DNA of 64,000 nt, from contig JAJHZJ010000271.1 of assembly GCA_023548195.1 (NCBI GenBank), positions 558,001-622,000 of the forward strand, read 5' to 3'. Of the stretch, positions 12,760 to 21,008 are shown in pieces. Both the position numbers and the translations under genes were made by a program. Origin of the DNA: Bettongia penicillata ogilbyi. Its lineage: Eukaryota > Chordata > Mammalia > Diprotodontia > Potoroidae. Positions within the stretch are counted from its first letter, which is position 1. Each line of letters begins with the position of its first letter. The notes below the pieces were generated by a model. The model did not search any database and was not told the DNA's origin. It saw only the letters and a program-made list of their open reading frames with translations.

Positions 12760-12765
12760 ATTAAA
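12760..12765 (+). promoter_or_regulatory. ATTAAA, possible polyadenylation signal of the transduced transcript
   Basis: ATTAAA is the commonest variant mammalian poly(A) signal. It lies about 25 bases upstream of the A-run that touches the right target-site duplication at 12793, a normal signal-to-cleavage distance. The site is A-rich, so chance is possible. Confidence 0.45.
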
Positions 12766-12792
12766 AAAAACCCTACAAATTTCGTGAGAAAA

Positions 12793-12806
12793 AAATACAT
12801 TTTCAC
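12793..12806. repeat. Right target-site duplication of the 5.2-kb insertion
   Basis: It matches 7536-7549 at 13 of 14 positions and follows an A-run. It is continuous with minus L1 'C' on its right, so the insertion split that L1. Confidence 0.8.
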
Positions 12807-14057
12807 TATAGTTATACTATGTAGAAGAATTAAAATGAATGGGAGAAATCATCTAACAATGCACACACAAAAAAATGATCTGCTACATTCTGCAATTGAA
12901 TTTCATAGATCTTTCTCTGGATGTAGAAGGCATTGGGAATTTTTAAGTTTTTTGTATTTCTATGAAGTTCCAAGTCTACCACAAAAAAACAAAAAACAAA
13001 AAAAAACAAAAGAAAAAATTGTTGCACACTGTGGTCATTGCTGTGCAAAGTTCTCCTGGGTCTGCTCCTTTCACTCAGCATCAGAACATATAAGTCTTTC
13101 CAGACCTTTCTGAAGTCTTCCCATTCATTGTTTCTAATAGCACAGTAGTATTCCATCACATTCATATACCATAATTTATTCAGTCATTTCCCAATTGATG
13201 GGTATCCCCTTGATTTACCCATCAAAAAGAGTGATGCTATAAAGACTTTTGTACATGTGGGACCCTTTCTCATTTTTATGATCTCTTGGGGACACAGTCC
13301 TAAAAGCACTATTAGTGAGTCAAAGGGTAAGCAAATTTTTGTAGCCCTTTTGGCATAGTTCCAAATTGCTCTCTAGAATGGTCAGATTAGCTCACAGCTC
13401 CACCAACAATGTATTAGTGTTTCAACTCTCCCACATCCTCTCCAACATTTATCACCTTTCTGTTCTCTTACATTTGTCAATCTGACAGGTGTGATGTGGA
13501 ACCTCAGGGTTGTTTTGATCTGCATCTCTCTAATCAAAGGTGATTTAGAGCATTTTTTCATATGACTATAGATATCTTTAATTTCTTACTCTGAAAATTG
13601 CCTGTTGATATCCTTTGACCATTTAACAATTGGAGAATGACTTGTATTTTTGTACATTTGACTCAGTTCTCTATGTATTCTAGAAATGCGGCCTTTATAA
13701 CCGACATTACACATTAGGTGTAAAAATCCCTTTGAATTCTGGTTGCATTTTGTTTGGTTGTGCAAAAACTTTTCAGTTTAATGTAATCAAAATTATCCAT
13801 CTTACACTTCATAATGCTTTCTATCTCTACTTTAGACAAAAATTCTTCCCTTTTCCATAAATTTGATAGATACACTATTTCTTGCTCCACCAATCAGTCC
13901 ATAGTATCAGTCTTTATATGTAGATCGTGTACCCATTTGCATTTTATTTTTGTGTACAGTAGCAGGCATTGATCTATGCCTAGTTTCCACCACATTTTTA
14001 TCCAGTTTTCCCAGCAATTTTTGCCAAACAATGAGTTGTTATCCCAGAAGTTGGGGT
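12793..14057 (-). mobile_element. L1 'C', right half (3'UTR and ORF2 C-terminal region)
   Basis: The minus strand continues from the 7398-7549 half into the 3'UTR and the ORF2 C-terminal region, with landmarks such as 'tcagcatcagaacatataag' and 'gttgtgcaaaaacttttcag'. The element is 5'-truncated where 'atcccagaagttgggg' meets the right duplication at 14058. The minus-strand frame at 12830-13165 is only a C-terminal remnant. The reverse transcriptase and endonuclease regions were never inserted. Confidence 0.88.
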
Positions 14058-14130
14058 TCAATAAGCATTTATTAAGGAGCTACTTTATGCTGTCACTGTG
14101 CTAAGTACTGGGGATAGAAAGAAAAGCAAG
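14058..14130 (-). mobile_element. L2 LINE 3' end, right of the nested insertion
   Basis: The L2 tail resumes with 'tcaataagcatttattaagg', then 'gtgctaagtactggggata'. Together with 7378-7397 it shows that the L2 was present before L1 'C' landed in it. The first 14 bases are the right copy of the duplication. Confidence 0.8.
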
Positions 14131-14134
14131 AGGT

Positions 14135-14980
14135 TTCTAATTTTCTTCTTCTCTCCCCTAACAAAATGCTAGACACACAAGAGAGGTTTAATAAATACTT
14201 GTTTCTTGGTCTCTGACTAGACTGTTGATAAATGTTTGAGGAATAAATAACAAATAAATATAAGTAACAAAACTTAGGTGTATTGAAAATTGTCTCTTCA
14301 AACTGACTTACTGATGGCAGTTATGGCCCAAACCAAATGCCAGGCATGGAGAATACTGCCGAATGCATGCACTTAGCTTTGGAAAAACCTGAACATCTAA
14401 TTTCTCCCCTTTGCCCTGGCTCTCTAAATCAGCTGGACATCTTTTTATTGAAGGTATTGCTGATAGTTCATCCCAGTGGTACTGGCATCTCAGAGCCTCC
14501 ATTTCTGGCAAAGATATTTTGCTCTCTGGGCTCCAAAGTGCTCAGTGTTCTCTTAGTTTTGCTTCTGATTCTTCTTAATATCTTCACATAGATTTTCTAA
14601 TAGTTTGTTGGATTATCTCAGTATTGTCTTCGTCTGCATGGACTCAGAAACTCTGTCTGATGGCAGGCTTAGAGTGCTCCTGGATGTTCTTGGTGGACAA
14701 CTGGTGATAGCTCAACAGCAGGTAAAGGTGCAGCTGCAATAGATTCTGAACTAAATTGTTGCCCCACATAGTCTTTGGTGGATGTGTCTGTCCTGGATTT
14801 TCATGCAATTGGAGAAAGGAATGAAGGTGAAGGGAGAAAATGTTTCTGTTTTTTTTTTTTTTAAATGGGAGACCTGAAGCCTAGAACCTTCAACTCAATT
14901 TCAGGTTTAACTCATTTTCCCATGTACCCAAGAAACCCTACACGAGGAACCAAGGTTACATGTCCCAGTAAGGTCAGGAA
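14135..14980. other. Unique DNA, no gene seen
   Basis: No repeat or coding signal was recognised, apart from a T-run at 14851-14862. The overlapping frames at 14308-14511 and 14337-14591 lie on opposite strands and show no motif. Confidence 0.4.
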
Positions 14981-14984
14981 TTAA

Positions 14985-15165
14985 GCACTTAAGGCCACGT
15001 GGTACATTGGAAAGCATAGTGACCCTGAGTTCAAATTTTGTGTGTGATGCTCAATATCCTTGAGATCTTATGAGTCATATCACTCCCTGGATGTCAGTTT
15101 CCCCATGTATAAAATGAAGGGCTGGTCTCTCTGGCATCCCTAGCTCTATTTGCCATGCAATGTGC
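14985..15165 (+). mobile_element. MIR-type SINE, decayed
   Basis: The order of 'ggtacattggaaagcatagt', 'ccctgagttcaaat', 'cagtttccccatgtataaaatg' and 'agggctggtctctctggcat' follows a MIR/MIR3-like SINE from its tRNA-like head to its 3' part. Confidence 0.7.
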
Positions 15166-15169
15166 ACTG

Positions 15170-16415
15170 TGGGTCTACCTCAGGGGAGACAGAAAGGCTC
15201 TGTGACCCTGTAGAGTGTTCTCTTGCTCTAACCTTTAAAGAGCCCAGACAATATCATCTCAAAGAAACATTTTTTTTTTGTTTAAAATATGTAGCTAATT
15301 AAGAAAATGAAGATGACCAAGATAATCTTTTACATTTATATTGAGATCATCATTTCCCTTCTTTTCCATACTCAGGTTATTCTTTTCTCCAGCTCTATCA
15401 AAGATTTTTTTGGGGACATGGATGATGCTTTCTTTTCACTGACCTGGAACTAATACAGTATGTTACCTGAGGCTCTAGAAATACATCTGTTCTTTACTTT
15501 TGTTTTTCTCTTAGCCCACTCTCCCTTGAACATAGGCTGCCAAATATTGACAGATTACTAAGATTTTAAGTAAACCTCAAGGAAACGGAAACAAAACAAA
15601 AGAACAATAAAAATCCTCATTTTCTTTGGTAGGAAAGAAATCTGACTAGGAAGTGAACCCCAACAAAAGTTAGTCTAGGAAGCTATTAAGTTTATAACTC
15701 CTAGATTTCATCCAGATGCATTTTAAAATCTCTTCCTCCAAATCTAATCAGACAAATTAAATTCACTTGTACCTGCTTTCGAATCCTCCTGTGATTTGAA
15801 GAAGCAGCAGCTTAATAAAAGGTAGAAGAGTTATGCAGAAAATGAGAGAGAAAAAAATAACATCATAGTCCAAATTATGCAGGTCCCAAGCTCTCAGATA
15901 TAATATCAAATTATGAATTCAATAAAAACCCAATTGTTTGTCTTTGTCAATGAAAATAAAGGGTGATCACTCCCAGAAAATGCTTCAAACCTTTTCCAAT
16001 AGAAAGAGTACAAGGGTCATCAGATTTTCCACTGGTTTCCAAAACATTTGAACATTCAAAAAGTATATAGGCAAATTCAGACCAAAATAATTAAAAACAT
16101 TCATCTCACCTCTTCCCACACACTCAGTTAAAGTATAAGCCCATGAGCAAAGCCTGAAACAAAAATGCCCAATTATCTAACCTGCCTTCTTGGATTATCA
16201 AAAGATTAGAGTTATCCTCTGATCCATCTAAAATAGCCTACGGAGTGACATGTGGCTGTACTGGAAAGATGAGGAAAAGGATTGAATCTGGCAAGGAAAA
16301 TCATCACAGAAGAAGCCTTTAATGAGTTTGAACAGATTTTTAAGATGAGTTCCAGTTGAAGAAAAGAAAAATCTTATTTTACTTTATGCGAAAACCTAGA
16401 GAACCTGGCAAAATT
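15170..16415. other. Unique AT-rich DNA, no gene seen
   Basis: No family or coding pattern was recognised over about 1.2 kb. Confidence 0.4.
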
Positions 16416-16417
16416 CA

Positions 16418-16500
16418 ATTAGACAAGAATTTATTAAGCACATGCAATGTGCAAATTACTGAGTAAAACATGAAGAGATTTGCAAAGAGAAATGTGTGCA
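16418..16500 (-). mobile_element. L2 LINE 3' tip, short
   Basis: 'agacaagaatttattaagca' followed by 'catgcaatgtgcaaattactgag' is a decayed reverse complement of the L2 3' end. It runs directly into a purine-rich tract. Confidence 0.55.
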
Positions 16501-16615
16501 TGAGAGAGACAGCAATAGAAAAAGAGAAAAGAAGCAGAGAGGAGAGAAAGAACAAAGGAGAGAGAGAGACAAAGACAGACAGGCAAGGACAGAGAGACAG
16601 AGACAGAATGAGATG
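16500..16615. repeat. GA/GACA-rich purine tract
   Basis: Imperfect gagaga, gacaga and gaagaga units keep nearly all purines on the top strand. The minus-strand frames of 62 and 88 codons here are low-complexity Ser/Leu/Phe and not genes. Confidence 0.85.
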
Positions 16616-16649
16616 AGGAGGGAGACAGCTGACAAGTAAGTCAAAAATA

Positions 16650-17108
16650 AAGCAGGGAGGGGACATTGCTATTCTTGTCACAGTAGGTGGTAGCTGATCT
16701 TGCTAAATATTTTTTGTGCACCTAAACCTGATGTGATTTTGGTGGTATGTGTTTAGCCTGTTTTCTATTCAAAAGTCTTTCCCTTAACTTGTTGCTATCT
16801 TTCCCTTACTAGTGAAAAAGCCTGAATAATGTTGAAAGTGTAATTTATAATTCTACAACAAATATATTTTCTTAAAAAAAATGTAGTGGAACAAATATTA
16901 CCTAAGCACAGAGGGGAAATTTTACTTTTCTGAATTTTCCAGCTTTCTCAAAACTCTACATAATGTTTAGATGAAATGAACATATTCACTAGGGATCAAT
17001 TAATTTTACATTTTATTTAAAATTATTTAACTTTAAATAAATAAATTTAATACATATTTGTTATTATTTCATTTTACGAAGTTTATAGCTCATACTAAAA
17101 TTTATTTT
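16650..17108. other. Unique AT-rich DNA, no gene seen
   Basis: The interval is strongly AT-rich, with TAAATAAATAAAT near 17031, and has no recognised repeat family. Confidence 0.4.
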
Positions 17109-17109
17109 T

Positions 17110-17300
17110 GCCCAGTGGAAAGTTCAATGACTCTAGATTGAAAAGATTTGGAACTAAATCCCTCCTGTGCTGTTTATCACTGCATGACCTTGAGTAGATC
17201 AATAACCTCACTGAAACTCAGTTTTCTCATCTATAAAATGAATTTCAATCGACTACTTTGTGATCTGGTAGGGTCAAGACTACCACTCTGATCCCCACAG
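17110..17300 (+). mobile_element. MIR-family SINE, decayed
   Basis: 'gcccagtggaaagttcaatg', then 'gcatgaccttgagtagatca', then 'ctcagttttctcatctataa' follow MIR order. Confidence 0.75.
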
Positions 17301-17499
17301 TGTCTCCCTTGATATTCTTGATAATATAGTACTAAAAATGAATTTTGTTATTTTGTCTAACTCCACAAAATATGTTTTGGAAATTGTATTTTTATGGAAT
17401 TGTAGAATAATTTTAGAAGTGTGGTCATTTTTACTATACAACTCCACTATGAACATTGTATAAAAATTATTTAAGGCTTCTTTTAAAAATACAATGACA

Positions 17500-17672
17500 A
17501 ATTATGAAATTTGAAGGAAAATTAGCTCAGTAAGTCCAACCTACACATTTTATATGTATTGAAAATGATATTCAGACATGATAAGTGACATACACAGGGT
17601 TACAGAACTATTAAATTATGATTCAGGATTCAAACTCAGGTCTTCCTGTCTCCATGATCAGCATTCTATACT
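17500..17672 (-). mobile_element. MIR-family SINE, minus strand
   Basis: The top strand reads 'gataagtgacatacacaggg', then 'caggattcaaactcaggtct', then 'ttcctgtctcc'. This is the reverse complement of the MIR core and tRNA-like B-box region. Confidence 0.8.
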
Positions 17673-18040
17673 GATCATATCTTATGTGTGTTTTGGCAGG
17701 TTATTGCTGGGTATTTAATGAGTCTTCTCCTTCTTCTTTTAGATGAACATTCCTATGAAATCTGAACTAGCATTCTTTGGAAATTTAGTTAATTTCAGGA
17801 CTGTACATTTTACCTCAAAACTCTGGAGTGTAAAGCTCCAGCTGCATCTGAAGGTTAGTTAAATTTGAAGTTCTTGTCTCATGGCTTCTTACAGAACCTC
17901 TTCATTTGTAATGTACTTCCTCTCTACATCAAATATTTTCATATACTTTATTTACACAATTATATGAACTGTGACTTTACTCTGTTCTTTGTGTTTCTCA
18001 GGAGGTACATGACAATTAGTTTATTAACTGTTTAGAATCC

Positions 18041-18073
18041 TCTTTTTTTAAAATTTTTAAAATTAATTTATTT
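18041..18073 (-). mobile_element. 3' tail of minus L1 'G', left of a HAL1-like insertion
   Basis: The T/A-rich stretch resembles the start of other minus L1 3' ends (compare 7398-7430). The L1 resumes at about 21009 after the HAL1-like element. The base pattern aaaattNattt appears on both sides (about 18058 and 21004), an imperfect duplication. Confidence 0.55.
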
Positions 18074-18100
18074 GGGGGGGGCGGAGTCAAGATGGCGGAG
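18074..18100 (+). promoter_or_regulatory. YY1-like motif at the 5' end of the HAL1-like element
   Basis: The element opens with 'cggagtcaagatggcggag', containing AAGATGGCGG, the YY1 core. In human L1 a YY1 site near the 5' end positions transcription start. Here the role is inferred from place and sequence. The following 700 bases are CpG-rich for this window. Confidence 0.6.
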
Positions 18101-18828
18101 TAGAAAGATTCACTTATACGAGCTCCGAATGCACAGCCCATGCATTTAATGTAAGAAGAGCTCCCCCAAATTCTGGATCACTGCAGGGTGTGCAGAAGCA
18201 CAGTGGAAGAGATTTACATTCCAGAGAGCCCTGGAGAGCCGTCCCCAGGGTCCGTCGTGCCCTGGAAAGTGGAGTCCACCCCAGCGCTGCCCTGGCCATG
18301 AGGCTGAGAGGAGCAGATCCGAGCAGGCTTCAGGGATGGAAACTCCGGTGGCCGGGAAGGTCCCTCTGCCCACGGACGCTGCAGGTCAGTGAGAGACACG
18401 TCTGGGCTGGCCGAGAGGGGGGTGGGGTGTCTCCGTGGCTTGGGCCCCCTCGGGAGGAAGCGGTGGAGGCAGAGGGAGGGGTGGGAAGCAGTGGAGGCAG
18501 AGGCAGCAGCAGTGGCCCCCGGGACTCCCCGAGCAGGCAGGATCTTCATTACTGAAAGTCTCCCCATAAACAACCTGAAGGACCTGAGCCTGGGAGATGG
18601 CCTTGCCCCACCCGCTCCATTACCAAAGGTCTCTGCATAAAGCCCCTGAGGGAACTGAGCCTGGGAGGCGGCCCTGCCCCCACCCCAGCACGAGAATTTA
18701 AGCTCACATTGAATAGCAGCTGTGCCTGCCGCGGAAAGCCCATTTGAATCTCAGACCCCAAGCGCTAGCTGGGTGGATCTAGGTGGGGGTGGACAGGAAT
18801 CTCAGAAGTCAAGTAACTGGCTGGGAAA

Positions 18829-19925
18829 ATGCCCAAAAAAGGGAAGAAAAATAAGACTACAGAGAGCTTTTTGAGCAGATGCAAATGATCACGACTTTTG
18901 GATCTGACGATGACAAGGAAATATTCTTGCCATCAGGGAAAGACCTGGAGGGCGGGGCCTCTGTATCCCAGACATCCCAGGGGATTGTTGGGTGGACTCA
19001 GGCCTTGGAAGAGCTCAAAAAGGATTTTGAAAAGCAAGTTAGACAGGTGGAGGAAAAACTGGGAAGAGAAATGAGAGAGATGCAAGAAAAGTATGAAAAA
19101 CGGGTCAATGCCTTGGTAAAGGAGACCCAAAAAAAAATGCTGAAGAAAATAACACCCTGAAAAATAGGCTCACTCAATTGGCAAAAGAGGTTCAAAAAGC
19201 CAATGAGGAGAAGAATGCTTTCAGAATTAGCCAAATGGAAAAAGAGGTTCAAAAGCTCACTGAAGATAATAGTTCTCTCAAAATTAGAATGCAACAGATG
19301 GAGTCTAATGACTTTCTGAGAAACCAAGAAATCACCAAACAAAACCAAAAGAATGAAAAAATAGAAGAGAATGTGAAATATCTCATGGGAAAAACAACTG
19401 ACCTGTAAAATAGATCCAGGAGGGACAATTTAAAAATTATGGGACTACCTGAAAGTCATGATCAAAAAAAGAGTCTAGATATCATCTTCCATGAAATTAT
19501 CGAGGAAAACAGCCCTGACATTCTACAACCAGAGGGCAAAATAAGTATTGAAGGAATCCATCGATCACCACCTGAAAGAGATCCAAAAAGAGAAACTCCT
19601 AGGAATATTGTGACCAAATTCCAGAACTCCCAGGTCAAGGAGAAAATCTTGCAAGCAGCTAAAAAGAAACAATTCCAGTATTGTGGAAAAAATCAGGATA
19701 GCTCAAGATCTAGCAGCTTCTACATTAAGGGATCAAAGGGCGTGGAATAGAATATTCCAGAAGTCAAAGGAATTAGGCCTCAAACCAAGAATCACCTACC
19801 CAACCAAACTGATTATAATACTTCAGGGGAAAATATGGTCTTTCAATGAAACAGAGGACTTTCAAGCATTCTTGATGAAAAGTCCAGAGCCGAGAAGAAA
19901 ATTTGACTTTCAAACACAAGAATGA
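18829..19925 (+). pseudogene. HAL1-like ORF1 (L1 ORF1p-type RNA-binding protein), broken
   Basis: L1 ORF1p is a trimeric nucleic-acid chaperone that coats element RNA. The ATG at 18829 opens MPKKGKKNK, but the frame stops after 19 residues because of a shift near 18870. The main frame then runs 18879-19160 with an acidic start and a long coiled coil (EELKKDFEKQVRQVEEK...). It shifts in an A9 run near 19134 and continues at 19178-19408 as more heptads. It hits a stop at 19406-19408, then gives the RRM-like start NLKIMGLPES. A further shift near 19688 leads to the C-terminal domain (QDLAASTLRDQRAWNRIF) ending at 19925. Total span is about 365 codons, close to normal ORF1 size. At least three shifts and one nonsense codon make it dead. 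Confidence 0.88.
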
Positions 19926-20061
19926 GAAGAATCATGAAAAAGTAAACAGCAAAGGGAAATCATAAGGGACTTACCAAAAGTGAACTGTTTACATTCCTAC
20001 ATGGAAAGACAATATTTGTAACTCTTAAAACTTTTCAATATCCGGGTAGTTGGTGGGACCA

Positions 20062-20130
20062 CACACAGACATGTACACACATGCACGCACACATATACAC
20101 ATGCACACACGTACAGAGACAGAGAGCACA
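20062..20130. repeat. CA-rich microsatellite inside the HAL1-like 3'UTR
   Basis: Imperfect acacac, acatgc and gagaga units lie at a fixed place in the 3'UTR, just before 'gagtgaattgaatagg'. The same place is a repeat in the other copies (25048-25200, 34105-34150, 45835-45912). Confidence 0.85.
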
Positions 20131-20925
20131 GAGTGAATTGAATAGGATGGGACCATATCTTAAAAGAAATTAAGGTAAATGGTGAGAGCAAAAGGTAGGG
20201 GGAGGAAAGAGGGTGAAATGGAATGGGGTAAATTATATGTCATTTAAGAGGCAAGCAGGAGACTTTTTAGTGGAGGGAAAAAGAGGAGAGCTGAGAAAAA
20301 AAACAAGAAGTTTACCCTCATCACATTCGACTAAAGGAAGGAATAAAATGCACACTCATTTTGGTATGAAAACCTATCTTACAGTACAGGAAAGTGGGGG
20401 AGGAGATAAGCAAGGGGGGATGATGGAAGGGAGGGCAATGGGAGGAAGGAGCAATTTCAAGTCAACACTCTTGGGGAGGGAAAGGATCAAAAGACAGAAT
20501 AGAAACAATGAGGGGCAGGATAGGATGGAGGGTAATTAAGTTAGTCTTAGACAACACGACTATCATGGAAGTCATTTGCAAAACTGCACAGATAGGGCCT
20601 ATATTGAATTGCCTGCCTTCCCAAAGGGAACGGGTGGGGAGGGAGGGATGGGGAGAATTTGGAACTCAAAGTTTTAGAAACAACTGTTTAGTATTGTTGT
20701 TGCTACTAGGAAAGAAGACATACAGTTAATGAGGAATAGAAAGTCATCTGGCCCTACAGGACCAAAGAGAAGATGGGGACAAGAGAAGGGAGGGATGACA
20801 GAAGAGAGGGCAGATTGGAGATAGGGAAAATTAGAATGCTTGGTGTATTGGGGTGGGGGAGGGAGTAAAAGGGGAGAAAATTTGGAACCCAAAATTTTGT
20901 GAAAATGAAAGTAAAAAGTCAAATA

Positions 20926-21008
20926 AATAAATAAGTAAACGAATAAATAAATAAATGAATGAATGAATGAATTAATGGATGGATGGATAAATAAATAAAT
21001 AAATAAAA
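20926..21008. repeat. (AATA)n/(AATG)n tail of the HAL1-like element
   Basis: Units of aaat, gaat, ggat and aaat follow 'gaaagtaaaaagtc', where the other copies have their poly(A). It is a poly(A)-derived tetranucleotide repeat. Confidence 0.9.

Larger units (their letters stand above)
11576..12792 (+). mobile_element. Candidate 3'-transduced flank carried by L1 'A'
   Basis: This 1.2-kb segment lies between the L1 'A' tail and the right target-site duplication at 12793. It holds about 230 bases of unrecognised AT-rich DNA and then the 3' part of an older plus-strand L1 (11815-12745). It ends in an A-run (12789-12795) that lies about 25 bases after an ATTAAA. L1 read-through past its own weak polyadenylation site is an established mechanism. 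That it happened here is inferred from the duplication placement. Confidence 0.6.
18074..21008 (+). mobile_element. HAL1-like (half-L1) retroposon: 5'UTR, ORF1 only, 3'UTR
   Basis: HAL1 elements are L1 derivatives that keep ORF1 but no ORF2 and must borrow reverse transcriptase. This copy begins with a GC-rich 5'UTR at 'gggggcggagtcaagatgg', has an ORF1 pseudogene (18829-19925), then passes straight into a purine-rich 3'UTR and an AATAAATAAAT tail. No endonuclease or reverse-transcriptase motif follows ORF1 in any frame. The same 3'UTR and 5'UTR recur in three minus-strand copies (24236-26092, 33652-35293, 44964-47018), so the ORF1-only layout belongs to a family and is not a one-off deletion. 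Confidence 0.85.

Noticed and set aside
18190..18640. CpG-rich island with long overlapping frames, as a gene promoter and first exon
   Set aside because: It is the 5'UTR of a HAL1-like element. The same GC-rich sequence recurs at 25650-26090, 34650-35290 and 46390-47015.
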